The notes under the pieces were generated by a model. The model had not been told where the DNA came from. It did no database searches and was given only the letters and a program-made list of their open reading frames with translations. Both the position numbers and the translations under genes were made by a program. Source: Clostridiales bacterium (GTDB lineage: Bacteria; Bacillota; Clostridia; Christensenellales; Pumilibacteraceae). From it: DNA of 64,000 bases. This document shows, one piece after another, positions 41,161 to 48,463 of the stretch. Numbering within the stretch: the first letter of the stretch is position 1; every line of letters starts with the position of its first letter. Where the stretch lies: contig JAIDCZ010000027.1 of assembly GCA_029055565.1 (NCBI GenBank), forward strand, positions 1 through 64,000. Reading direction: 5' to 3'.

Positions 41161-41811
41161 TTATTTATCTTGGGTCAAAGCCTTGTAAACGACCTCCGCA
41201 AGCGCCTTTTCGGCGTCATGCTTGGATACACCATTGCCCTCATACCGCTTGCCCAGCACGTCGGCTTTAGCCACGAACATTTTGCCATCGCCGTTTATAT
41301 CATGATAAAATATAACAACACCGTGCTTTTCGCAGTAGTTTTTAAGCTCGCTTATGTAATCGCGCTCGGGTATTACTTCGTCGTAATAGATTTTGTCGAG
41401 TACCGTTCGGCACGCGTCAAGCCCACCGTCAAGATATACCGCGCCCAAAAGCGCCTCGAATACGTCCGAACGCTTTTTGTCCGAAAACGAGCTTTTGTTT
41501 ACGCCCACGCCGACTTGCAAGTACTGCATAAGTCCGAGCTTATCCACTATGCGCGCAAGCGGCGCACGCGAAACTATAGACGCGCGCTTAGCCGACAAGT
41601 CACCCTCGCTCGCCGTTGGATCTGCCGTAAAAAGCCTCTCGCCGACCAAAAAGTCCAAAACACAATCACCCAAAAACTCGATGCGCTCGTTGGCGGCCGT
41701 GGGGTGCTCGTTGGCATACGACGAATGAATAAACGCCGCACGCAAGTATTTACAATCGTTAAAGGCGTACCCTATCAGCGATTGAATATTATCAGTCCAA
41801 TCCCTATTCAC
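41161..41811 (-). CDS. rnc: Ribonuclease III
   Basis: RNase III cleaves double-stranded RNA in rRNA and mRNA processing. From GTG 41811 the product is 216 residues with the signature NERIEFLGDCVLDFLVGE, the second catalytic Glu region KRSDVFEALLGAVYLD, and a C-terminal dsRNA-binding domain (MFVAKADVLGKRYEGNGVSKHDAEKALAE). The GTG overlaps the plsX stop (GTGAATAG); a TTG at 41835 is also open. No fabD, fabG or acpP lies between plsX and rnc, unlike many Firmicutes. Confidence 0.95.
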   Translation of the reverse strand: MNRDWTDNIQSLIGYAFNDCKYLRAAFIHSSYANEHPTAANERIEFLGDCVLDFLVGERLFTADPTASEGDLSAKRASIVSRAPLARIVDKLGLMQYLQVGVGVNKSSFSDKKRSDVFEALLGAVYLDGGLDACRTVLDKIYYDEVIPERDYISELKNYCEKHGVVIFYHDINGDGKMFVAKADVLGKRYEGNGVSKHDAEKALAEVVYKALTQDK

Positions 41812-42823
41812 CCGCTTTTTCCGCGTCGGTATCAACCGCCATGCCTTGCTTAATCTTGTCGATAATATTATTTTGATATACTCTTATAATATTGCGAATA
41901 GAGGCTTTGGTAGAAACCTCGTTGGACGAGCCGTGGGTTTTGACGACTATCTTTTTTACGCCCAAAAACGCCGCGCCGCCGTAAGCATGGTAATCCATTC
42001 TGTCCTTTAATTTGTAAACGGACTTTTTAAGGAGCAACGCGCCGATTTTCGATTTAAACGACGACATCATTGCGCTTTTAAGCTCGGTCATAACGAGCTT
42101 TGCCGTGCCCTCCACCGACTTAACGAGTACGTTGCCCGCAAAGCCGTCTGTAATGATTATATCGTAATCGCCGGTCAATGCGTAGCGCGCCTCAACGTTG
42201 CCGACAAAGTTCAAATCGGAGTTCTGCTTGAGCAACGCAAAGGTCGCCTTGGAGCGCTCGTCACCCTTGTGATCCTCGGCACCTACGGACAAAAGTCCGA
42301 TTTTCGGCTTTTCTATGCCAAACAGCGCCGATACGTACAAGTTTGCCATAACGGCGAACTGCGCCAAAAACTCCGGCTTGGAATCGACGTTGGCGCCGCA
42401 GTCGGCAATGCACACCAGCTTACCCTCTACCGCCGTAGGCATAAAGCAAGTAAGCATGGGCCGGTGCACGCCCTTTATGCGCCCAACCATAAGCGTCGCG
42501 CCGGTAAGAACGGCGCCCGTGCTACCGCCACTAAGCAAACCTATATAGTCGTCTGAGCTGTTTAGCAAATTGATTGCGCGAACGAGCGACGAATCGGGTT
42601 TTTGACGAATAGCGCGCGTAGGCGTATCGTCGTTACTGATTACGTCGGGTGCGTGTTCTATTTCAAGATTGGCGGGTTTGTTCGAGCCGATCGTATTATT
42701 GATAAACTCAGAATCACCCACCAAAACGATGGTGTAGTCCTTGTATTCTTTTGCCGCGTCAACCGCGCCCAAAACCATTTTGGCCGGCTTATCGCAAGCG
42801 CCTATATCAACAACTATTTTCAT
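41804..42823 (-). CDS. plsX: Phosphate acyltransferase PlsX
   Basis: PlsX makes acyl-phosphate from acyl-ACP for phospholipid synthesis. The 339-residue protein has VVDIGACDKPAKMVLGAVDAA (usually DAMGGD), the SGGSTGAVLTGATLMVGRI motif and ITDGFAGNVLVKSVEG. The first motif lacks the usual MGGD spelling. It follows rpmF after a terminator hairpin. Confidence 0.95.
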   Translation of the reverse strand: MKIVVDIGACDKPAKMVLGAVDAAKEYKDYTIVLVGDSEFINNTIGSNKPANLEIEHAPDVISNDDTPTRAIRQKPDSSLVRAINLLNSSDDYIGLLSGGSTGAVLTGATLMVGRIKGVHRPMLTCFMPTAVEGKLVCIADCGANVDSKPEFLAQFAVMANLYVSALFGIEKPKIGLLSVGAEDHKGDERSKATFALLKQNSDLNFVGNVEARYALTGDYDIIITDGFAGNVLVKSVEGTAKLVMTELKSAMMSSFKSKIGALLLKKSVYKLKDRMDYHAYGGAAFLGVKKIVVKTHGSSNEVSTKASIRNIIRVYQNNIIDKIKQGMAVDTDAEKAGE

Positions 42824-42837
42824 GATAACTCCCTACT

Positions 42838-42864
42838 AAAAATACCCCATATAATGATGGGGTA
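42838..42864 (-). terminator. Terminator or attenuator between rpmF and plsX
   Basis: TACCCCAT (42843-42850) pairs with ATGGGGTA (42857-42864) and the minus strand continues with TTTTTA. No promoter is seen after it, so plsX expression probably depends on partial read-through from the rpmF promoter. Confidence 0.75.
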
Positions 42865-42869
42865 AATTT

Positions 42870-43058
42870 TTAGTCGTTGCTTTGTTTTTGTTCGATTTTT
42901 ACTTCGCCGTCATAGCTACCGCAAAACGGACACACACGATGCATCTGAATATGCTGATGGCAGCTTTTGCATTCTACCAATGCGGGACCGGACAACTTCC
43001 ATTGCGAACCGCGGGTATGCGTACGCTCTTTAGACGTTTTATGTTTGGGGACAGCCAT
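42870..43058 (-). CDS. rpmF: 50S ribosomal protein L32
   Basis: The 62-residue protein has the L32 start MAVPKHKTSKERTHTRGS and a four-cysteine zinc ribbon (CKSCHQHIQMHRVCPFCG). The rpmF-plsX pairing is common. An AGGAGG site lies before the ATG. Confidence 0.98.
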   Translation of the reverse strand: MAVPKHKTSKERTHTRGSQWKLSGPALVECKSCHQHIQMHRVCPFCGSYDGEVKIEQKQSND

Positions 43059-43084
43059 AATCCACCTCCTTGTGTTACAAAATG

Positions 43085-43113
43085 ATTATACAGCATATCT
43101 ACAATCTTGTCAA
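43085..43113 (-). promoter_or_regulatory. Promoter of rpmF-plsX-rnc
   Basis: TTGACA (43108-43113) and TATAAT (43085-43090), both consensus hexamers, are 17 bases apart on the minus strand. It is divergent from the tRNA-Gly promoter. Confidence 0.85.
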
Positions 43114-43153
43114 ACATTTTTTAACGAAATAATGATTTTTTATTGAAAAATGC

Positions 43154-43183
43154 TTGACAAACGTATTATATAAATGCTATATT
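43154..43183 (+). promoter_or_regulatory. Promoter of tRNA-Gly
   Basis: TTGACA (43154-43159) and TATATT (43178-43183) lie 18 bases apart, 30 bases before the tRNA. Confidence 0.7.
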
Positions 43184-43212
43184 TACTATGCTGTCAGTTA
43201 AATGATGGTTGT

Positions 43213-43287
43213 GCGGAAGTGGCTCAGGGGTAGAGCATCACCTTGCCAAGGTGAGGGTCGCGGGTTCGAATCTCGTCTTCCGCTCCA
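43213..43287 (+). tRNA. tRNA-Gly (GCC)
   Basis: A complete cloverleaf: acceptor GCGGAAG/CTTCCGC, anticodon loop TTGCCAA with GCC, T-arm GGGTTCGAATC, and encoded CCA. It is a single-gene transcript with its own promoter and terminator. Confidence 0.97.
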
Positions 43288-43288
43288 C

Positions 43289-43317
43289 AAGAACACCAAC
43301 ACGGTGTTCTTTTTTTT
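43289..43317 (+). terminator. Terminator of tRNA-Gly
   Basis: AAGAACACC (43289-43297) pairs with GGTGTTCTT (43303-43311), followed by a run of T to 43317. Confidence 0.9.
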
Positions 43318-43348
43318 GTTTACAAAATCGGAATGGTAGATTAAATTT

Positions 43349-43789
43349 TTATTTTCGACTACTATTTTTGTAGCTTATCGTTATATGCCCTATTCCGAAA
43401 AATATAGCACAAATTATAAGCAAGATAGACGATAGCATAATTCCGCTAAATAAAAACGATACGGACGGAACTATAGATAGCCATAGCATTTTTGCAACGC
43501 TACGCCCCTTTCCGAATACTATCCAGCCTAAAATATACAATGCAAGCAATATTCCGTTTACGATAAGATACACCGTCAAAGCGTGAGTAAACCAAAAATT
43601 AAAATAAGTGTATGGAATATTAAATACCATAAACGCCATACAACCGTAACGCCCAATTTGTTCCAACACAAGCATTACTTTATTGTCGTACTCGTTTGCA
43701 TATGCGTTTTTGTCAACAAACGCAATAATTATATTCGGTATTAAAATAATTGCAACAGCAATCAGTCCGTAATAATTAAACCAACTCAT
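43349..43789 (-). CDS. Uncharacterised multi-pass membrane protein
   Basis: The 146-residue product has about four to five hydrophobic segments (LIAVAIILIPNIIIAF, VYLIVNGILLALYILGWIVF, FLFSGIMLSSILLIICAIFF) and no family motif that I recognise. It starts 4 bases after the macrodomain stop and is probably co-transcribed with it. Confidence 0.75.
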   Translation of the reverse strand: MSWFNYYGLIAVAIILIPNIIIAFVDKNAYANEYDNKVMLVLEQIGRYGCMAFMVFNIPYTYFNFWFTHALTVYLIVNGILLALYILGWIVFGKGRSVAKMLWLSIVPSVSFLFSGIMLSSILLIICAIFFGIGHITISYKNSSRK

Positions 43790-43793
43790 ATAT

Positions 43794-44375
43794 TTAAAAA
43801 TCTCGCCGACTTGCGTATTCCCAGTCGATTACGTGCGGCGGATTGCTAAACTGCTCGTACGCTCGCCACATCATTAACGCAACGGTATCACTCGGCACGC
43901 AACCGGTCGCGCCGCCGAACGCCGGAACGACTATAGAGTTCACCCCGCCGTTTAGCGCAGATATAAGGCAAGAGCGCGTGCAATGATAAACCAGCCTATC
44001 GTCCTTGATTATACTCGGTGTGCGCATTGTAGGGACGTGTATAAGCTTTATACCGGCAAGATTGGTATCGAGCATAATACTCGTGCATATCGGCTGTTCG
44101 CCGTACAGATTGTCTATAATATACTTCTGAACTCGATCTTGCAAATCACTGCCGAACCAAGCGGTAATCGCCTCGTCGTATCCACCGTCCATAATGCCGT
44201 AGCTGTTTGCCGGCGACACGACGCAATCCACCTTGTTACGTCGCATAAACTCCACAAAGTCCGAGCATACGATTTTTACGTTATTCTGCTCGTTAAAATA
44301 CTTACTCCACGCGGCGCATGTTTCCGGATTTCTGTCCAAAAGAAAAATTTTAAGATCTTTAATATCTCTGCTCAT
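43794..44375 (-). CDS. Macrodomain protein
   Basis: The 193-residue protein (ATG 44375 with AGGTGG upstream) has the macrodomain pattern: DCVVSPANSYGIMDGGYDEAI corresponds to the ADP-ribose-binding NAANxxLxxGGG loop, and VNSIVVPAFGGATGCVP to the second phosphate loop. It is a divergent member with N-terminal FLLDRNPETCAAW... before the core. Related proteins remove or bind ADP-ribose; this one is not next to a recognisable ADP-ribosyltransferase, so its substrate is unknown. Confidence 0.8.
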   Translation of the reverse strand: MSRDIKDLKIFLLDRNPETCAAWSKYFNEQNNVKIVCSDFVEFMRRNKVDCVVSPANSYGIMDGGYDEAITAWFGSDLQDRVQKYIIDNLYGEQPICTSIMLDTNLAGIKLIHVPTMRTPSIIKDDRLVYHCTRSCLISALNGGVNSIVVPAFGGATGCVPSDTVALMMWRAYEQFSNPPHVIDWEYASRRDF

Positions 44376-44488
44376 AACCACCTCGCCTACGTAAACGGCA
44401 AAAAATAAATTACCAAAAAAACAAAAAACGTGCCGAAAGTTATATCGACACACAACGAACGCACCGGCTTATATTTCATTCTTTAACC

Positions 44489-44518
44489 AAAAAATGTGCC
44501 ATTTCTACGCCGACACAT
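44489..44518 (-). terminator. Duplicated, degenerate terminator
   Basis: Imperfect stem ATGTG/CACAT with a T run on the minus strand (A run 44489-44494). It is the second copy of the tRNA terminator at 44570-44598. Confidence 0.55.
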
Positions 44519-44569
44519 AATGGAGCCGATGCCGGCTTTGATACGCAACGCTATTCAACTTCTTTAACC

Positions 44570-44598
44570 AAAAAATGTGTCGAACACGTAACGACACA
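44570..44598 (-). terminator. Terminator of the tRNA Ile-Asp-Phe-Thr transcript
   Basis: TGTGTCG (44576-44582) pairs with CGACACA (44592-44598) and is followed on the minus strand by six T. It begins three bases after the tRNA-Thr CCA. Confidence 0.85.
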
Positions 44599-44601
44599 TA
44601 A

Positions 44602-44677
44602 TGGAGCCGAAGATGGGACTTGAACCCGCAACCTACTGATTACAAGTCAGTTGCTCTACCGATTGAGCTACTTCGGC
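44602..44677 (-). tRNA. tRNA-Thr (TGT)
   Basis: Acceptor GCCGAAG/CTTCGGC, anticodon loop CTTGTAA with TGT, T-arm GGGTTCAAGTCCC, encoded CCA. It is the last of four tRNAs in one transcript. Confidence 0.97.
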
Positions 44678-44693
44678 GCAGAAAAGTAGATTG

Positions 44694-44769
44694 TGGTGCC
44701 TCGGGGCGGAATCGAACCACCGACACAGGGATTTTCAGTCCCTTGCTCTACCGACTGAGCTACCGAGGC
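44694..44769 (-). tRNA. tRNA-Phe (GAA)
   Basis: Acceptor GCCTCGG/CCGAGGC, anticodon loop CTGAAAA with GAA, T-arm GGTTCGATTCC, encoded CCA. Confidence 0.97.
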
Positions 44770-44776
44770 AAAAGTT

Positions 44777-44853
44777 TGGCGACCCGGAAGGGACTTGAAC
44801 CCTCGACCTCCAGCGTGACAGGCTGGCGTACTAACCATCTGTACTACCGGGCC
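44777..44853 (-). tRNA. tRNA-Asp (GTC)
   Basis: Acceptor GGCCCGG/CCGGGTC with one G-T pair, anticodon loop CTGTCAC with GTC, T-arm GGGTTCAAGTCCC, encoded CCA. Confidence 0.97.
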
Positions 44854-44860
44854 ACAAAAA

Positions 44861-44937
44861 TGGTGGACCTTCAGGGACTTGAACCCCGGACAAACCGGTT
44901 ATGAGCCGGTTGCTCTAACCAACTGAGCTAAAGGTCC
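44861..44937 (-). tRNA. tRNA-Ile2 (CAT, probable lysidine tRNA)
   Basis: Anticodon CAT in a CTCATAA loop with acceptor GGACCTT. The sequence GGACCTTTAGCTCAGTTGG closely matches the Bacillus minor tRNA-Ile whose C34 is changed to lysidine, and not the usual elongator Met tRNA. It may be misread as tRNA-Met on anticodon alone. Confidence 0.85.
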
Positions 44938-44961
44938 AAAACCCATGTGCTAAGCTTAATT

Positions 44962-44990
44962 ACTATACAATATAACAAAAGATTTGTCAA
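44962..44990 (-). promoter_or_regulatory. Promoter of the Ile2-Asp-Phe-Thr tRNA transcript
   Basis: TTGACA (44985-44990) and TATAGT (44962-44967) lie 17 bases apart on the minus strand, 25 bases before the first tRNA. Confidence 0.8.
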
Positions 44991-45070
44991 CAAAATTTAA
45001 GTACTTTTAAAAGTTTTTTTAAAAATTTTTTTATTCCCCTACCTTTTTTTAAATAACCCATAAAAATCTC

Positions 45071-45099
45071 TTGACAATTCATAATATATGTGGTACTAT
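45071..45099 (+). promoter_or_regulatory. Promoter of tRNA-Lys
   Basis: TTGACA (45071-45076) and TACTAT (45094-45099) are 17 bases apart on the plus strand. Confidence 0.75.
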
Positions 45100-45112
45100 A
45101 ACTATGCTTTGA

Positions 45113-45188
45113 GCATCCTTAGCTCAGTTGGTAGAGCAACTGACTCTTAATCAGTGGGTCCGGAGTTCGAGTCTCCGAGGGTGTACCA
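45113..45188 (+). tRNA. tRNA-Lys (CTT)
   Basis: Acceptor GCATCCT/AGGGTGT (two G-T pairs), anticodon loop CTCTTAA with CTT, T-arm GGAGTTCGAGTCTCC, encoded CCA. A TTT-reading tRNA-Lys is not in the window. Confidence 0.95.
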
Positions 45189-45224
45189 AAGTAAAAGACG
45201 CGCCTTGTACGCGTCTTTTACTTT
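45188..45224 (+). terminator. Terminator after tRNA-Lys
   Basis: A 15-bp perfect stem (45188-45202 with 45210-45224, core AAAAGACGCG) with a seven-base loop. Because its 5' arm is A-rich and 3' arm T-rich it could work in either direction. Confidence 0.8.
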
Positions 45225-45296
45225 ACGTATATCCCGGCGAGTAGCACGCCGAGAGATACCGTATAATTAAATCTATGAATAAAACGCCAAAATAAT

Positions 45297-45815
45297 ATGA
45301 AATTACAATCGGAAAACAATATACGCCACGCGTCGCACGACGGCGTTCCGCCGCTTATAGACCGAAACAGCACGGTGCTTATACTCGGTTCTATGCTGTC
45401 GCCCAAATCGGCGCAGGCGGCGTTTTACTACGCACATCCGCAAAACAGATTTTGGCGGGTGCTTTTTGCATTATTCGGCGAGCAATACTCGACGGAAAGA
45501 GAAGCGCGCACCAAGCTTGTACTCTCCCACCACATAGCGCTATGGGACGTTATAGACAGCTGCAATATAGTAGGCGCGTCGGACAACACCATTACCGACG
45601 TCGTGTACAACGATATAGACGGATTAGTCGCCCGCTACCCAAGCGTTACTCGAATTTTTACTACCGGCGGAAAAGCGCATGAATTACTCATGCGCTACAA
45701 CCGCGATATTAACAATCCTATTATTTCCGCAACGGTGCGGTTACCGTCCACAAGCCCGCAAAACTGCAAAATTTCACTTGACGAGCTTATAGCGGCGTAT
45801 TCAGTTATCCTATAA
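45297..45815 (+). CDS. DNA-deoxyinosine glycosylase (UDG superfamily family 6)
   Basis: The 172-residue protein removes deaminated adenine (hypoxanthine) from DNA in known relatives. It has the family patterns STVLILGSMLSPKSAQ, FYYAHPQNRFWRVL, HIALWDVIDSC and the C-terminal LPSTSPQN. The ATG at 45297 has no clear ribosome site; family members start near residue 9 (IRHASHDGVPPLID), so an earlier reading may be slightly long. A TATAAT lies at 45262-45267. It is the only protein gene on the plus strand and abuts fprA tail to tail without a spacer. Confidence 0.9.
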   Translation: MKLQSENNIRHASHDGVPPLIDRNSTVLILGSMLSPKSAQAAFYYAHPQNRFWRVLFALFGEQYSTEREARTKLVLSHHIALWDVIDSCNIVGASDNTITDVVYNDIDGLVARYPSVTRIFTTGGKAHELLMRYNRDINNPIISATVRLPSTSPQNCKISLDELIAAYSVIL

Positions 45816-46967
45816 CTATTTAGACAGTTCGTTAGCCAACTCAGCAAGCTCTGCTTCGGTATCCGCGCCGACGGCAGACTTGACTGTAACTATTTTATCA
45901 ACGAAGGTTATATTTTTCATAGTTTCAAACTGCGCACGCATGAGCTTGCCGGACGTCGGCGCCCATGTGCCGTTTTCTATAAAGGCAACCGTGCGGCTTT
46001 GGAAGTTTTTACTTTTAAGCCTATTTATAAACAGCTCGGTCGTAGGGAACAGACCGCCGTCGTACGTTACGGACGCCAGCACCAGCCTATTGTAACGGAA
46101 CGCCGATTCCACCGCTTCCGCAATATCGTCGCGCACAAGATCGAACATTTCCACGCGCGCACCGGATCTTTCCAACAACGCGGCAAGGCGTTTTGCCGCT
46201 TCTTGCGTGTTGCCGTAAATGGATGAATACGCAATGGTCACGCCCTCGTCCTCGGCCACATACGAGCTCCACGTATTATACTTGCCTATATAGTAACCGA
46301 GGTTTTCTGTAAGCATCGGCCCATGCAACGGGCAAATCATTTTGATATCGAGCTGAGCCGCCTTTTTGAGCGCACTCTGAACGGTAGAGCCGTACTTGCC
46401 TACGATATTGATATAGTATCTACGCGCTTCGCATGTCCAGTCCTCGGCCACGTCCAACGCACCGAACTTACCGAATGCGTCCGCGGAAAACAGCACCTTT
46501 TCGCTCTTTTCATACGTGAACATAACCTCCGGCCAGTGCACCATAGGCGTAAAAATAAACTTAAGCGTGTGCTTGCCGAGTGATAGCTCCTCGCCGTCTT
46601 TTACAACCAAAGTCTTATCGAAAATTTTGCCGTAAAAGCGTTCGGCCATAGCAAACGTTTTTTCATTACCAACGACGGTCGTGTTGGGATATTTATGCAA
46701 AAACGCACGAATGCTTGCCGAATGATCGGGCTCCATATGCGAAATTATAATGTAATCGGGCACTCTGCCAGCCAGCGCAATTTCCACGTTGGACAGCCAT
46801 TCCTCGGTTTTACGCTTGTCAACCGTGTCAAAAACGGCCACCTTTTCGTCCGTAATCGTATAGGAATTGTACGATACGCCGTTGGGCACCAAGTACTGCC
46901 CCTCAAACAAATCCAAAGTTTTATCGTTGACGCCAACGTATCTAATGCTTTCGGATAATGCAATCAT
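45816..46967 (-). CDS. fprA: Flavodiiron protein (FprA-type oxygen/NO reductase)
   Basis: The 383-residue protein joins a metallo-beta-lactamase-like diiron domain (SHMEPDHSASI, FTPMVHWPEVMF, SADAFGKF, CPLHGP) to a C-terminal flavodoxin domain (TIAYSSIYGNTQEAAKRLA). Such proteins reduce oxygen to water or NO to N2O in anaerobes. No rubredoxin or desulfoferrodoxin gene adjoins it. An AGAGGT site precedes the ATG. Confidence 0.96.
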   Translation of the reverse strand: MIALSESIRYVGVNDKTLDLFEGQYLVPNGVSYNSYTITDEKVAVFDTVDKRKTEEWLSNVEIALAGRVPDYIIISHMEPDHSASIRAFLHKYPNTTVVGNEKTFAMAERFYGKIFDKTLVVKDGEELSLGKHTLKFIFTPMVHWPEVMFTYEKSEKVLFSADAFGKFGALDVAEDWTCEARRYYINIVGKYGSTVQSALKKAAQLDIKMICPLHGPMLTENLGYYIGKYNTWSSYVAEDEGVTIAYSSIYGNTQEAAKRLAALLERSGARVEMFDLVRDDIAEAVESAFRYNRLVLASVTYDGGLFPTTELFINRLKSKNFQSRTVAFIENGTWAPTSGKLMRAQFETMKNITFVDKIVTVKSAVGADTEAELAELANELSK

Positions 46968-47001
46968 GATTTATACCTCTATAAAAATTATTTTTTGTAA
47001 G

Positions 47002-47622
47002 TTAGCTAAAAAGCTCTCGTTTGTATTTTAGTGCGTCGGCTTCAGTTATTTGCCGCACTACTCGCGCGGGATTGCCGTAAGCCAAGCTGTTGTCGGGAAT
47101 TTTGCCGGTAACCACCGAGCCGGCGCCTATTACGCAACCCGAACCTATTTCCGCGCCCGCAAGTATGGTAACGTTGCCGGCTATCCAGCAATTATCGCCA
47201 ATCGTTATGGGTGCGCCGTACTCCTTGTCCGTCACTCTGCCGTCCTCGGTTTTGTACGCGTTGCGGTCTTGATACCTAAGCGGGTGCTTGGGCGTAAGTA
47301 TTGACACGTTAGGCCCCATAAAAACGTCGTTGCCTATCGTAACCGGACAAACGTCGAGCACCGTAAGATTAAAGTTAGCAAAAAAGTTCTTTCCAAACGT
47401 CGTAAACACGCCGTAGTCAAAGTAAATAGGACCTTGCAAGTATCCGGTGCTATCCATGTTAGGCACAAGCTCGGCAAGGATTTTTTCGCGTTCACTTTCG
47501 TCCTCTTCAAAGGTGTCGTTATACTGCTTGCAAAGCTTATGTGCGCGACGGCGTAGCTCCGTCAGCTCCGGCGTGGTAGGATCGTAAATCTTGCCGGCAA
47601 GCATTTTGTTTTTTTCGGTCAT
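47002..47622 (-). CDS. Maltose/galactoside O-acetyltransferase-like protein
   Basis: The 206-residue protein has the Mac-type N-terminal domain (MLAGKIYDPTTPELTELRRRA) and left-handed beta-helix hexapeptide repeats (PITIGDNCWIAGNVTILAGAEIGSGCVIGAGSVV) that form the acetyl-CoA-binding trimer. The catalytic His is in SILTPKHPL. Substrate (a sugar) is inferred from family only. Confidence 0.93.
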   Translation of the reverse strand: MTEKNKMLAGKIYDPTTPELTELRRRAHKLCKQYNDTFEEDESEREKILAELVPNMDSTGYLQGPIYFDYGVFTTFGKNFFANFNLTVLDVCPVTIGNDVFMGPNVSILTPKHPLRYQDRNAYKTEDGRVTDKEYGAPITIGDNCWIAGNVTILAGAEIGSGCVIGAGSVVTGKIPDNSLAYGNPARVVRQITEADALKYKRELFS

Positions 47623-47631
47623 ATCGGCGCC

Positions 47632-48462
47632 CTAATGACTATTCACCGGCAAACCGCTTTCCAAAATATCTGCGGCCGGCTCGATATACCCAAAGGACTG
47701 CACGTCCATCTTTCCACCGTCGGCCGCCGCTACCATTTTGGCATCGTACGGAATTTCCGCAAGCACCGGCAAGCCAAACTTTTGCGCCGTTTCGCCCACA
47801 GTCTTTCCGTCGCCGAATACGTTTATGCGTTTGCCGCAATCCGGACATACCACGTAGCTCATATTCTCAACGATTCCGAGTACCGGTATTTTCATAAGGT
47901 TTGCCATATTCACAGCCTTTTCCACTATCATTGACACAAGCTCTTGCGGTGTGGTTACGACTACTATTCCGTCAACCTTAATCGACTGGAACACCGTAAG
48001 CGGCACGTCGCCGGTCCCCGGCGGACAGTCTATAAACATATAATCAACGTCGCCCCAAATAACGTCCGTCCAAAACTGCTTGACCATGCCGGCTATTATC
48101 GGCCCACGCCAAACGATGGGATCGCTTTCGTTTTCCAACAACAAGTTGGACGAAATAATTTTTATTCCGGCCGCGCTTTTGGGCGGATAAATTCCGGTGC
48201 CGTCACTTTGCACGTCACAGTGCACGCCGTACATTTTGGGTATGGAAGCTCCGGTAATATCTGCGTCAAGCACAGCGGTGGCGTATCCTTTTTTATTCAT
48301 AGCCGCGGCAAGCATAGCCGTGACGGACGACTTACCCACGCCGCCTTTGCCGCTTACAACGGCTATTACGCGCTTTATACGCGACAGTTCGTGCGGGTTG
48401 TCAGTTTGCGGTGCAGAACATTTCTGTCCGCAAGTATTGCAATTATGAGTGCAGTCGCTCAT
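47632..48462 (-). CDS. Mrp/NBP35-type Fe-S cluster carrier ATPase
   Basis: The 276-residue P-loop ATPase has a four-cysteine N-terminal motif (CTHNCNTCGQKC), deviant Walker A SGKGGVGKSSV, and the C-terminal CPDCGKRINVFG. Related ApbC/NBP35 proteins transfer Fe-S clusters to apoproteins. It is 9 bases before the acetyltransferase gene. Confidence 0.92.
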   Translation of the reverse strand: MSDCTHNCNTCGQKCSAPQTDNPHELSRIKRVIAVVSGKGGVGKSSVTAMLAAAMNKKGYATAVLDADITGASIPKMYGVHCDVQSDGTGIYPPKSAAGIKIISSNLLLENESDPIVWRGPIIAGMVKQFWTDVIWGDVDYMFIDCPPGTGDVPLTVFQSIKVDGIVVVTTPQELVSMIVEKAVNMANLMKIPVLGIVENMSYVVCPDCGKRINVFGDGKTVGETAQKFGLPVLAEIPYDAKMVAAADGGKMDVQSFGYIEPAADILESGLPVNSH

Positions 48463-48463
48463 G

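Larger units (their letters stand above)
44398..44640 (-). repeat. Three 81-bp tandem units from a tRNA-Thr 3' end and terminator, progressively decayed
   Basis: Two blocks are identical at a period of 81 bases: TTCTTTAACCAAAAAATGTG at 44479-44498 and 44560-44579, and CGACACATAATGGAGCCGA at 44511-44529 and 44592-44610. The right-hand unit is the 3' end of the functional tRNA-Thr plus its terminator. The middle unit keeps the acceptor end and terminator but not the rest of the T-arm. A third, weaker copy lies at 44402-44470 (CGACACACAA...CACCGGCTT). Confidence 0.75.

Noticed and set aside
43349..43789. Toxin-antitoxin pair with the macrodomain gene
   Set aside because: The partner is a multi-span membrane protein with no toxin motif; nothing beyond adjacency supports it.
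44620..44904. Open frame across the tRNA cluster
   Set aside because: It runs through three tRNA genes on the other strand and is a composition effect.
44861..44937. tRNA-Met by anticodon CAT
   Set aside because: Acceptor and loop (CTCATAA, GGACCTT) match the lysidine-type tRNA-Ile, not elongator Met.
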